IMG/VR virus record: IMGVR_UViG_3300010371_000807
Coordinates: 1 to 21,284 of that record
Direction: 5' to 3' (one strand)
DNA from: a virus
DNA length: 21,284 bases
Shown here one piece after another: positions 15,659 through 21,284 of this stretch (the first letter of the stretch is position 1; every line of letters starts with the position of its first letter). Position numbers and translations under genes: made by a program. Under the pieces are notes generated by a model. The model had not been told where the DNA came from. It did not search any database and was given only the letters and a program-made list of their open reading frames with translations.

Positions 15659-16548
15659 CAGCTTTGACCTGCTCCGCAAGGAAATACAGGAACGGTAGCT
15701 CCTGAGACTTGTATGTTATCGATGGTCTCCTGCTGCAATTGAAAAGCTCCGCTGATCTTACGGTAGTAACGCCACGCAACTCGACCGAATCCCTGTACAT
15801 AGTAGGTAGATTCTTTGTCAATGAATGTTGCTCCTGTAATGTTCCCGCCGTAGTAATAATCATTCTGAATCGTGGGAACACCATTGACGTTATCGATGAC
15901 TCCGCCACCTGCTCCAGAATCAATACTGCCGGCCCAGGTCATATTAAAGGGACCAGATGTAACGGTTTGAATATCTCCCAGATCAAGAAGAGTCGAGGAG
16001 ACCTCACAGTCTGTAGTTCTTACGTACTTGTTGGGAGCTGGATTGTTGATAACAATAACAGAGCCAGGTACAAAAAAACGAGGCATGAACTGCACAGGAG
16101 TAAGAAATCGCTTGTAAGCTCTCGAATAACCCCAACATCCGCCGGGAGAACCGGCTGCTACACAAGCAGGCTGATCGACTGGATCGCCATCCTCAGTAAT
16201 CCAATGAAAGAAGTTATTGAGATCATACTTCTCAATGTCCCACGGGTTCCCTGCTACGTTCTTAATCCAGATGAACACTCCGGGTGGAAATCCCACGGGA
16301 TAAGTCGGGTCGGTGTCCAAGATGTGATAGGAATTTGTATTTGTTCCCGTCATGTGCTTGGATGAGCGATTAGCTAGGCTCATGATCGCCCAATTCAGCA
16401 GGTCAATAGGCGGAGTAGCGCCTCCTCCCGAAGGTGGAACTGTAACGGCAACTTCAACCAGAACCGTATTGCCCACCTCTGTGGGAGTATCTCCCCAGAG
16501 CAGGAGAAAATCTTTTCCGAGATTCAGATTGTTGGGACGATCACTCAT
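15649..16548 (-). CDS. Unknown baseplate-block protein between plug and hub
   Basis: This 299-residue protein matches no family I recognise. It has no signal peptide or membrane segment. It opens with FLLLWGDTPTEVGNTVLVEV, has a helix (LLNWAIMSLANRSSK), a Trp/Asp-rich middle (WDIEKYDLNNFFHWITEDGD), a Cys-bearing loop (CVAAGSPGGCWGYS) and a beta-rich C-terminus (DYYYGGNITGATFIDKESTY, then GRVAWRYYRK). It starts at TAATG, sharing a base with the plug-fusion stop, and overlaps the hub at its end, so it is made in step with baseplate parts. Structural protein is the most likely role, for example a hub-associated or adaptor subunit; this is context only. Confidence 0.8.
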   Translation of the reverse strand: MSDRPNNLNLGKDFLLLWGDTPTEVGNTVLVEVAVTVPPSGGGATPPIDLLNWAIMSLANRSSKHMTGTNTNSYHILDTDPTYPVGFPPGVFIWIKNVAGNPWDIEKYDLNNFFHWITEDGDPVDQPACVAAGSPGGCWGYSRAYKRFLTPVQFMPRFFVPGSVIVINNPAPNKYVRTTDCEVSSTLLDLGDIQTVTSGPFNMTWAGSIDSGAGGGVIDNVNGVPTIQNDYYYGGNITGATFIDKESTYYVQGFGRVAWRYYRKISGAFQLQQETIDNIQVSGATVPVFPCGAGQSWWV

Positions 16549-18302
16549 TAGCTCACCCTACTGGCATTAAACACGGTAGCACTCCCTATCTTGAGATAGG
16601 CAAACTGAGCGAGTAAATTTTGAGACTTACCAACTCCCGTAACAAATGGTACGGAGTCGAGTAAGAGATTGCCATTTTGATCATAGATAGTTGCTACCCA
16701 GTACTGTGCGATCTCGTTATAACGTAGCGCCACCTGTAGTGGTATGGACTTACCGTCTACGCTCACAGAGATATTCCAGAACTGGTTAGGTGAATTATCG
16801 AGCGGGACAGTTTGAGCTGTGCCCGATACTAGCCCAGAAGGTGCCACATAATGATCTCCTCCCGGCGGAGATGGTACGTTTGAACTCAGCGTGATAGGGA
16901 TATGGGCTGAATTTATGATGGCGATATCAAACCACTCAAATGCTGTGGGAATGCCTCCTGGAGTCATCGCCCAAAGAGTCATATCGATAATAGAGGTCTT
17001 GTGTGGGTTGCTATTAGTGTCATCCAAGTTATGAAAACGCCCAACACTTGGGTCTGTATGAGTAGGCCCAAGTAGGACAGTAGAAAACCCAGTAGAGAGA
17101 TCATTTTTTAATAGCGCAAATCCCGCTATCTCAAACCAGGTTGCTCCGCCATTCAGCCTACTCGTGTTGGGAGTACAAACTCTAAAACCAAAGAGACCCG
17201 GCACCATTGAAGAATAGCCAATTTTGGTGGCGTTAGAAGTTACAATTGTCGGCGTTCCTGTGATATCCATGCTCACAGAACCCGCATTGTAACTTTGACT
17301 GACAATCAAATGACCAGTTATGGGGTCATAAGTAAGAGCGTCAATCTCGCTGGCATCTCCGAAAGGTAGAGCAGGCATCGCATACAGTGTTTGTGTTCCT
17401 AGAGGAACAGCTATCTTTAAGAGCTGTGCATTTGCGGGAACCAGATGGTTAGTGACTCGCCACAAATTACCAGACCCGTCAAAAGCGCAAGGAGTGCTGA
17501 GAATAACGGAACTCCCAGAATCGTACGTGATATGAATAACAACGCTCATGTCAGAGGTTCGAACCACAAACGTCTCAAAAATTTTGTCACTGACATTGTT
17601 GTTATTGCACCCAGCCCACGCCACGTAGTCAATCCCGCCTATGCTGACAAGATCGATATCTCCTGCGCTCCCCTTAAAGGTGCCGGCAGTAGTCACACTA
17701 CCAACAATAGAGCCATCGGAAGTTTGTAGTTTATCGACTACGAAGTTGTTAGTTCCCGTAGCTATATGCGACCACACAACATAAAGATGAAGACCGTCAC
17801 TCGAAACTATCAGAGCGCCCGGCTGAAAAGTGTCAGTATTGTGAACCAGAACTGACCATACCACAGAATTCGTTGCACGATCAAATTTAACAATTCTAGC
17901 TTCTTCAGGAGGCCCGAGGTTGTCGGAGTAGAATCCCCAATAGGCGCTCGTATCTGTAGGGGAAAACACAATTTTGCTATTGAATGTATCTGAAGGTTGA
18001 GGGGTAAAGGGCAGAGCAAAACTGCCATGATTGACTACGGCATAACCGCTGGTAGGAACGATATCCAGATGATCTACATAAATACCGGGACTTACAGCAC
18101 TACTATCTACCGTAACGGTTTCTGTAACGGGAGTAGTGCCAGAAGTCGGAGCAACGGAATCCCAAGATTGCGATACAGAGGCCGTATAAGGAACTTCAAA
18201 GTTGGGGGAATCACTCGAAGTTACAGCAACCGTCTTATTAGACGGATTGGGAGGTCCAATTGTAAAACTCAATGATGATGGATTTCCCTCTAAGTTTATC
18301 AT
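16548..18302 (-). CDS. BACON-like domain + beta-propeller-like region + baseplate plug domain
   Basis: This 584-residue protein starts with a BACON-like Ig domain (residues about 5-90: SLSFTIGPPNPSNKTVAVTS, then WDSVAPTSGTTPVTETVTVD). Next is ~370 residues of strand-rich repeats resembling a beta-propeller (NSVVWSVLVHNTDTFQPGAL, DGLHLYVVWSHIA, GIDYVAWAG, DGSGNLWRVTN, ALTYDPITGHLIVSQSY). Residues 478-584 are a plug domain of the cyanophage Pam3 gp18 / DUF6983 type (VPLDNSPNQFW, LRYNEIAQYWVATIYD, NGNLLLDSVPFVTG, LKIGSATVF). About two thirds of positions match the plug of the upstream protein by hand alignment. ATG 18302 overlaps the upstream stop by ATGA. Free plugs are short; this one is a C-terminal fusion. 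No signal peptide. Plug identity is solid as a pattern; the propeller call is less sure. Confidence 0.85.
   Translation of the reverse strand: MINLEGNPSSLSFTIGPPNPSNKTVAVTSSDSPNFEVPYTASVSQSWDSVAPTSGTTPVTETVTVDSSAVSPGIYVDHLDIVPTSGYAVVNHGSFALPFTPQPSDTFNSKIVFSPTDTSAYWGFYSDNLGPPEEARIVKFDRATNSVVWSVLVHNTDTFQPGALIVSSDGLHLYVVWSHIATGTNNFVVDKLQTSDGSIVGSVTTAGTFKGSAGDIDLVSIGGIDYVAWAGCNNNNVSDKIFETFVVRTSDMSVVIHITYDSGSSVILSTPCAFDGSGNLWRVTNHLVPANAQLLKIAVPLGTQTLYAMPALPFGDASEIDALTYDPITGHLIVSQSYNAGSVSMDITGTPTIVTSNATKIGYSSMVPGLFGFRVCTPNTSRLNGGATWFEIAGFALLKNDLSTGFSTVLLGPTHTDPSVGRFHNLDDTNSNPHKTSIIDMTLWAMTPGGIPTAFEWFDIAIINSAHIPITLSSNVPSPPGGDHYVAPSGLVSGTAQTVPLDNSPNQFWNISVSVDGKSIPLQVALRYNEIAQYWVATIYDQNGNLLLDSVPFVTGVGKSQNLLAQFAYLKIGSATVFNASRVS
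16551..16871 (-). repeat. Plug-domain duplication, copy 2
   Basis: This stretch codes for 107 residues from SPPGGDHYVAPSG to the end of the 584-residue protein. It is a diverged direct copy of 18302-18628. Linker (SPPGGDHYV), core and C-terminal FNAS all match, and similarity is visible at the DNA level. A tandem duplication of the plug with different N-terminal partners, or recombination between two plug genes, explains it. Confidence 0.9.
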
Positions 18303-20524
18303 GCCGTTGCCTGCTGACTCGCATTGAAGATGGTTGCACTTCCGATTTGAAGATAGCGAAACTGACTGAGTATATTCTGAGCAATTCCCTCACCGGTCAC
18401 AAAAGGAATTGAGTCAAGTAGTAAGTTTCCCTGACCATCCCATATGGTCGCTACCCAGTATTCTGCGATTTCGTTATATCGCAGCGCTAGTCTAAGAGGT
18501 ACTGACTGACCTCCGACATTCACAGAAACGTTCCATACTTGATTGGGCGAGCTATCGAGAGGGATATTCTGCACTGGTCCCGCTAATTGACCGGGCAATG
18601 GTACATAGTGATCGCCTCCTGGAGGCGAAGGGAAATTCGGTGGAGGCGGAACTGGGGCAGCGACGGGTATCCCTATGCCGAAGGTCTCTCCGATTAAAGC
18701 AACGGGTGAAGTTATAAATGCAAGAGCAACAGGCTCGCCGATAATAGCGCCTGTAGCCGGGCCGCCCATGCCACTAAAACCCTGAGTACCATTGCCTACA
18801 GCATTTGAGATGATTCCCGTACGCTGAACAATTCGAACAGAGAAATTTCCCGTATCACAGATATAGAGATTATTGTAGTTGTCGAATGCTGAAAAGTAGG
18901 GAAGACTACCGCTTGGGGTAGGTCCTGAGCTATTCCCTAATTTGGCAGCTGTAGCTTGTCCTCCGTTCCCTGAGTAACCTGAGACCCCGGGAGTACCTGC
19001 CACAGTTTTTATATCTGAGGCAGCTATGGCAGTATTGAAGAATGTTTGTGCCGCTTGCTTATTTACCATCCGAACAACTACATTGAATGTATCTGTCAAA
19101 CATTGGTTACCAAATGAGTCGTAACTTATGCCCAAGGGTCTATTAAGCTCAGTAAAGGTTGGTGGAATAGTACCATCACCCGCAAATCCTTGTGTGCCAT
19201 TGCCGATGTTGGTAGTTATCTGCCCGTTGGTTGCAACCATTCTCACTCGTTGATTAGCTTGATCAGAAATGTAGAGCTGACCACCCGAGTCTAATGTTAT
19301 GCCATAAGGCCCATTCAGTTTAGCTAATATTGCTGCGGCACCGTCTCCTGAAAAACCGCTTACTCCCTTTGTTCCTGCAACTACCGCAATATCTCCGGAG
19401 GCTATACTAACGCCCAAGATGGTCTGAGTAGTCGCTTGACGATTCACAGCAAGAACAACACTGTCACCTACATCGCTGATATAGAGATTGCCTGCTTTAT
19501 CGAGCGCCACATAATAGGGAGTGTGAAAGGCGTAACCTAACGCCCCTGACCCGCCTCCCCCAGCAATTCTAGTAACAGTCTTGGTCGTATCATTCAGCAT
19601 GAAGATAACACCGGTAGCGGGACTTCCAGCTGATTGATCGACCACGAAGACGTTCCCAGAGCTATCCGCAGTAATTCCCCAGTTAGCTACAAAGAACCCA
19701 TTGACATTAAAAACAGGGTCGGTAGAGTTGAGCGTAGGTCTTGTGATGACTCCAGCTGAGTCTACACGTAATAGCCCGTTTACTAGGTCAGAAATCCAAT
19801 ACGGGTCTTGTGTTAGATTTGTTGCTGATCCGCTATCACCTGAATAACCGGGTGTACCAGCGGGGCTCCCAGCAACAACTGAGTAATTACCCGAGGAATC
19901 AAGGGTATGAACCCAACCTCTGCCACCCCCGGCGAACCCAACATCACAGACGTATAGATTGCCTATATTATCTGGAGCACAAGCCCAAGCGTCAGTAATT
20001 CCCTCACCAGAATTAGTGATGAGAGTGTCAATGTTTCCTGAAGCTATAGTTTTCCCGCAGACAGTTTTCGGGCTACCTGAGAGATTGATAGCTCTGATCG
20101 CACCTGGATGATTGCCATTTTTGCCTAAACACAGGATGTAGAGAACTCCATTATTGTCGAGAGACAAACCAAGCGGAGCATCAAGAGAGGCTGCGCTAGC
20201 CGGCCCGCCGTCACCCGTATTGGCTGCCGTTCCAGTTCCCGCTATTTTGGTAGCTACACCGCTCGGGTCAGTTTTCCAGATGTCATTCCCGTGTCCTGTG
20301 TTATCTCCTTCCTCGCCGGCATAAATATTCCCTAGGGCATCTACAGCTATTGAGTAATCTGACTTAAATCCTTGTCCCGTATTAAATCCAGCCACCTCAG
20401 CGGCAAATCCAACTGCGATATTGATGCCGCACACATTGATCGGAACATTTTTCATGTTCACACAAACAATGGTTTGAAAGTTGGGCATACCGAGATAAAG
20501 ATTGCCGTCAAGCCCAGCTTTCAC
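18299..20524 (-). CDS. NHL beta-propeller + baseplate plug domain (start unresolved, extends upstream)
   Basis: The part with an ordinary start codon (GTG 20524) is 741 residues, but coherent coding continues upstream in the same frame. Most of the chain is NHL-type propeller: repeated strands such as GNLYISDVGDSVVLAVN, GQLYISDQANQRVRMV and NNLYICDTGNFSVRIV alternate with loops of the type GNGTQGFAGDG and GTPGVSGYSGNGGQATAAKL, common in Acidobacteriota. A Pro-rich linker (PVAAPVPPPPNFPSPPGG) leads to the C-terminal plug domain (residues 633-741; IPLDSSPNQVW, LRYNEIAEYWVATIWD, NLLLDSIPFVTG, LQIGSATIF), Pam3 gp18 / DUF6983-like. The stop overlaps the next gene (ATGA). The plug should sit in the baseplate centre above the hub; how it carries a propeller is unknown. 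GTG 20524 is probably not the real start. Confidence 0.82.
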   Translation of the reverse strand: MKAGLDGNLYLGMPNFQTIVCVNMKNVPINVCGINIAVGFAAEVAGFNTGQGFKSDYSIAVDALGNIYAGEEGDNTGHGNDIWKTDPSGVATKIAGTGTAANTGDGGPASAASLDAPLGLSLDNNGVLYILCLGKNGNHPGAIRAINLSGSPKTVCGKTIASGNIDTLITNSGEGITDAWACAPDNIGNLYVCDVGFAGGGRGWVHTLDSSGNYSVVAGSPAGTPGYSGDSGSATNLTQDPYWISDLVNGLLRVDSAGVITRPTLNSTDPVFNVNGFFVANWGITADSSGNVFVVDQSAGSPATGVIFMLNDTTKTVTRIAGGGGSGALGYAFHTPYYVALDKAGNLYISDVGDSVVLAVNRQATTQTILGVSIASGDIAVVAGTKGVSGFSGDGAAAILAKLNGPYGITLDSGGQLYISDQANQRVRMVATNGQITTNIGNGTQGFAGDGTIPPTFTELNRPLGISYDSFGNQCLTDTFNVVVRMVNKQAAQTFFNTAIAASDIKTVAGTPGVSGYSGNGGQATAAKLGNSSGPTPSGSLPYFSAFDNYNNLYICDTGNFSVRIVQRTGIISNAVGNGTQGFSGMGGPATGAIIGEPVALAFITSPVALIGETFGIGIPVAAPVPPPPNFPSPPGGDHYVPLPGQLAGPVQNIPLDSSPNQVWNVSVNVGGQSVPLRLALRYNEIAEYWVATIWDGQGNLLLDSIPFVTGEGIAQNILSQFRYLQIGSATIFNASQQATA
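18302..18628 (-). repeat. Plug-domain duplication, copy 1
   Basis: This stretch codes for the last 109 residues of the NHL-plug protein, from SPPGGDHYVPLPG on. By hand alignment about 72 of 107 positions equal those of the copy at 16551-16871, including YNEIA.YWVATI, D..GNLLLDS.PFVTG and IGSAT.FNAS. Both copies share the same linker before the domain. Confidence 0.9.
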
Positions 20525-20757
20525 AGTATAGAGCTGAGTGCCTAAATTCCAGTTAGTGGCTATATCATTTGGGCCTACCCCCGTACCACCTCCTGCAATT
20601 CTTACGGTAGTTCCGTCGATGATATTTATTTGCCAGAGTATGCCCGTTGCTTGATCCGCAACATATACGAGATGGTCGCCCAGAATAGTTACGCCCCAAA
20701 CACCGCTGAAAGCAGACCCGGGCGGATTCTGGATGTCGGCATAACTAAAAGTTGTAC
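20525..20757 (-). other. N-terminal coding extension of the NHL-plug gene in a frame without its own start
   Basis: The NHL frame stays open from GTG 20524 back to a TGA at 20777-20779, and it reads like propeller: AFSGVWGVTILGDHLVYVAD followed by DGTTVRIAGGG. No ATG, GTG or TTG occurs in this frame. A well-placed ATG (20760) lies in the neighbouring frame, where it reaches a TAA after 23 codons. A single extra base in the TTTT at 20747-20750, or another one-base change within the 69 bases after the ATG, would join them. Sequencing or assembly error, a true mutation, or recoding are all possible. Confidence 0.7.
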
Positions 20758-21068
20758 CATTTCTTGATCTCCTGAATCAGGTACGGCTCATCATCAGACT
20801 TGAACGCCAGGAAGGACAGCACTTCTTCAGGCGGATATTTCCTCGCCAACTGGCCGAATGCAGCCTCAAGAAAAGATGTTGCATATCCTTCCGTGCCGTC
20901 AAGGTCAATCAGCAACGTACCTCCCTCAGCACGAACGTGTTCATAGGCAGGGAGCAACAGCGTTTCCAGAAATTCCTCACCTGAGGAATCGCCTTCGGCC
21001 TTAGCACGGGGGCCTGGGGTATCCGAGAACTCTTTCGCAATTGAAATTCTTTGTAGTGTGGCTGGCAT
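20745..21068 (-). CDS. STAS-like DUF4325 protein
   Basis: This 107-residue protein matches the DUF4325 pattern along its length: EFSDTPGPRAKAEGDSSGEE followed by FLETLLLPAYE (13-43), a central strand GGTLLIDLDGTEGYATSFLE (49-68) with Ser65 at the place of the STAS phospho-acceptor loop, AAFGQLARKYPP, and a last strand and helix (VLSFLAFKSDDEPYLIQEIK). STAS-like proteins bind partners by switching, classically with a GHKL kinase/anti-sigma factor. DUF4325 genes often sit beside an ATP-binding gene. I chose ATG 21068: AGGA lies eight bases upstream and overlaps the previous stop (TAAAGGAATCTGTTATG). The TTG at 21101 lacks a site. Its end overlaps the start signal of the NHL-plug gene, so it seems translated with the structural operon. 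Role in the phage unknown. Confidence 0.85.
   Translation of the reverse strand: MPATLQRISIAKEFSDTPGPRAKAEGDSSGEEFLETLLLPAYEHVRAEGGTLLIDLDGTEGYATSFLEAAFGQLARKYPPEEVLSFLAFKSDDEPYLIQEIKKWYNF
20758..20773 (-). promoter_or_regulatory. Ribosome binding site and likely start codon for the NHL-plug gene
   Basis: AGGAG (20769-20773) is followed after exactly eight bases by ATG (20758-20760), inside the end of the STAS-like gene. This is as good a start signal as any in the window, and it makes the two genes overlap by 16 bases. The frame it opens ends early, as described for the extension at 20525-20757. Confidence 0.6.
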
Positions 21069-21079
21069 AACAGATTCCT

Positions 21080-21284
21080 TTAAACTAACTCGATCTCCCA
21101 ATACAGCACTGTTCCTCGAAATGACTCTTTAAGCATCCGATATTCACTCACGGCAACATTGCAGTAAACGTCATTCGCAACCAAGGGACCAATGGTATGA
21201 ATATTGTTGTTTGTATCTACGAAGCGAATTAGGCTATTCCTACTGTCCCCAAAAACATACTTCAAAGTTACGGGATTACCACTT
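21080..21284 (-). CDS. C-terminal part of an unidentified gene, cut by the window edge
   Basis: The frame is open to the right edge, giving 67 residues before the stop, so the start is outside the window. A TTG at 21265 exists, but with coding continuing upstream of it there is no reason to start there. The end (FRGTVLYWEIELV) resembles the last strand of GHKL ATPase domains, which often closes with GT and alternating hydrophobics. That would fit the neighbouring STAS-like gene, since such pairs are common. The rest (YVFGDSRNSLIRFVDTNNN) shows no ATP-binding motif, and those would lie upstream in any case. The stop codon overlaps the ribosome site of the STAS-like gene, which implies one transcript. 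ATPase identity is a guess from context. Confidence 0.6.
   Translation of the reverse strand, partial: SGNPVTLKYVFGDSRNSLIRFVDTNNNIHTIGPLVANDVYCNVAVSEYRMLKESFRGTVLYWEIELV

Noticed and set aside
20740-20749. Canonical -1 slippery heptamer to explain the NHL frame problem
   Set aside because: In the frame opened by ATG 20760 the codons are CAA CTT TTA; slipping back gives ACT TTT, with poor pairing in the P site. It does not fit X XXY YYZ, so -1 programmed frameshifting is not supported here.
21080-21265. A complete 61-residue gene starting at TTG 21265
   Set aside because: The frame remains open to the window edge, and no ribosome site precedes the TTG, so it is treated as the end of a longer gene.
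1-21284. Extracellular contractile injection system instead of a phage
   Set aside because: No AAA+ ATPase, toxin or other eCIS hallmark is visible, while endolysin and holin candidates close the operon. A tailocin cannot be excluded because capsid genes would lie outside the window.

Overview
The window is one dense, strictly minus-strand late operon of a tailed phage with a contractile (myovirus-type) tail, or of a prophage or tailocin derived from one. Transcription runs from the right edge to the left edge. Genes overlap (ATGA, TAATG, TAGATG junctions) or sit a few bases apart, so there is no stretch over 300 bases without a gene. I see no tRNA, rRNA, CRISPR array, insertion sequence or attachment site. 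The proteins look like those of Acidobacteriota: NHL propellers with GNGTQGFSG-type loops, BACON-like and He_PIG-like Ig domains, and a Big_2-like plus esterase-like secreted protein. I infer an acidobacterial host. Nothing here proves it, and no capsid, terminase, sheath or tape-measure gene falls inside the window.

Right edge, 21284-20745: the end of an unidentified gene (possibly a GHKL-type ATPase) followed by a STAS-like DUF4325 protein. This is a signalling-type pair at the head of a baseplate block.

Baseplate block, 20760-10278, in order of transcription: an NHL propeller fused to a baseplate-plug domain; a BACON-like/propeller-like protein fused to a second copy of the same plug domain; an unknown 299-residue protein; hub (gp27-like); gp138-type piercing spike with an HxH tip; gp25-like sheath initiator/wedge; gpJ/gp47-like wedge; an exported-looking fibre protein; and a DUF2612 (gpI-position) protein. 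Hub, spike, gp25 and gpJ form the recognisable core of a minimal contractile baseplate.

Fibre and surface block, 10268-1856: one ordinary tail fibre without a signal peptide, then five proteins in a row with convincing Sec signal peptides: a 488-residue fibre, a protein with a threefold internal repeat, an Ig plus degenerate esterase fold, a three-Ig plus beta-helix protein, and a short fibre-like protein. Signal peptides on products of a tail operon are unexpected, because tails are assembled in the cytoplasm.

Lysis block, 1859-47: a holin candidate, a membrane-anchored coiled-coil protein, an M15-family endolysin and a lipoprotein, then a hairpin that looks like the operon terminator at the extreme left.

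The main points for a second look are the two tandem plug domains carried on different beta-propellers, the broken or recoded start of the NHL-plug gene, the run of exported fibre-like proteins, and the STAS-like module in a structural operon.
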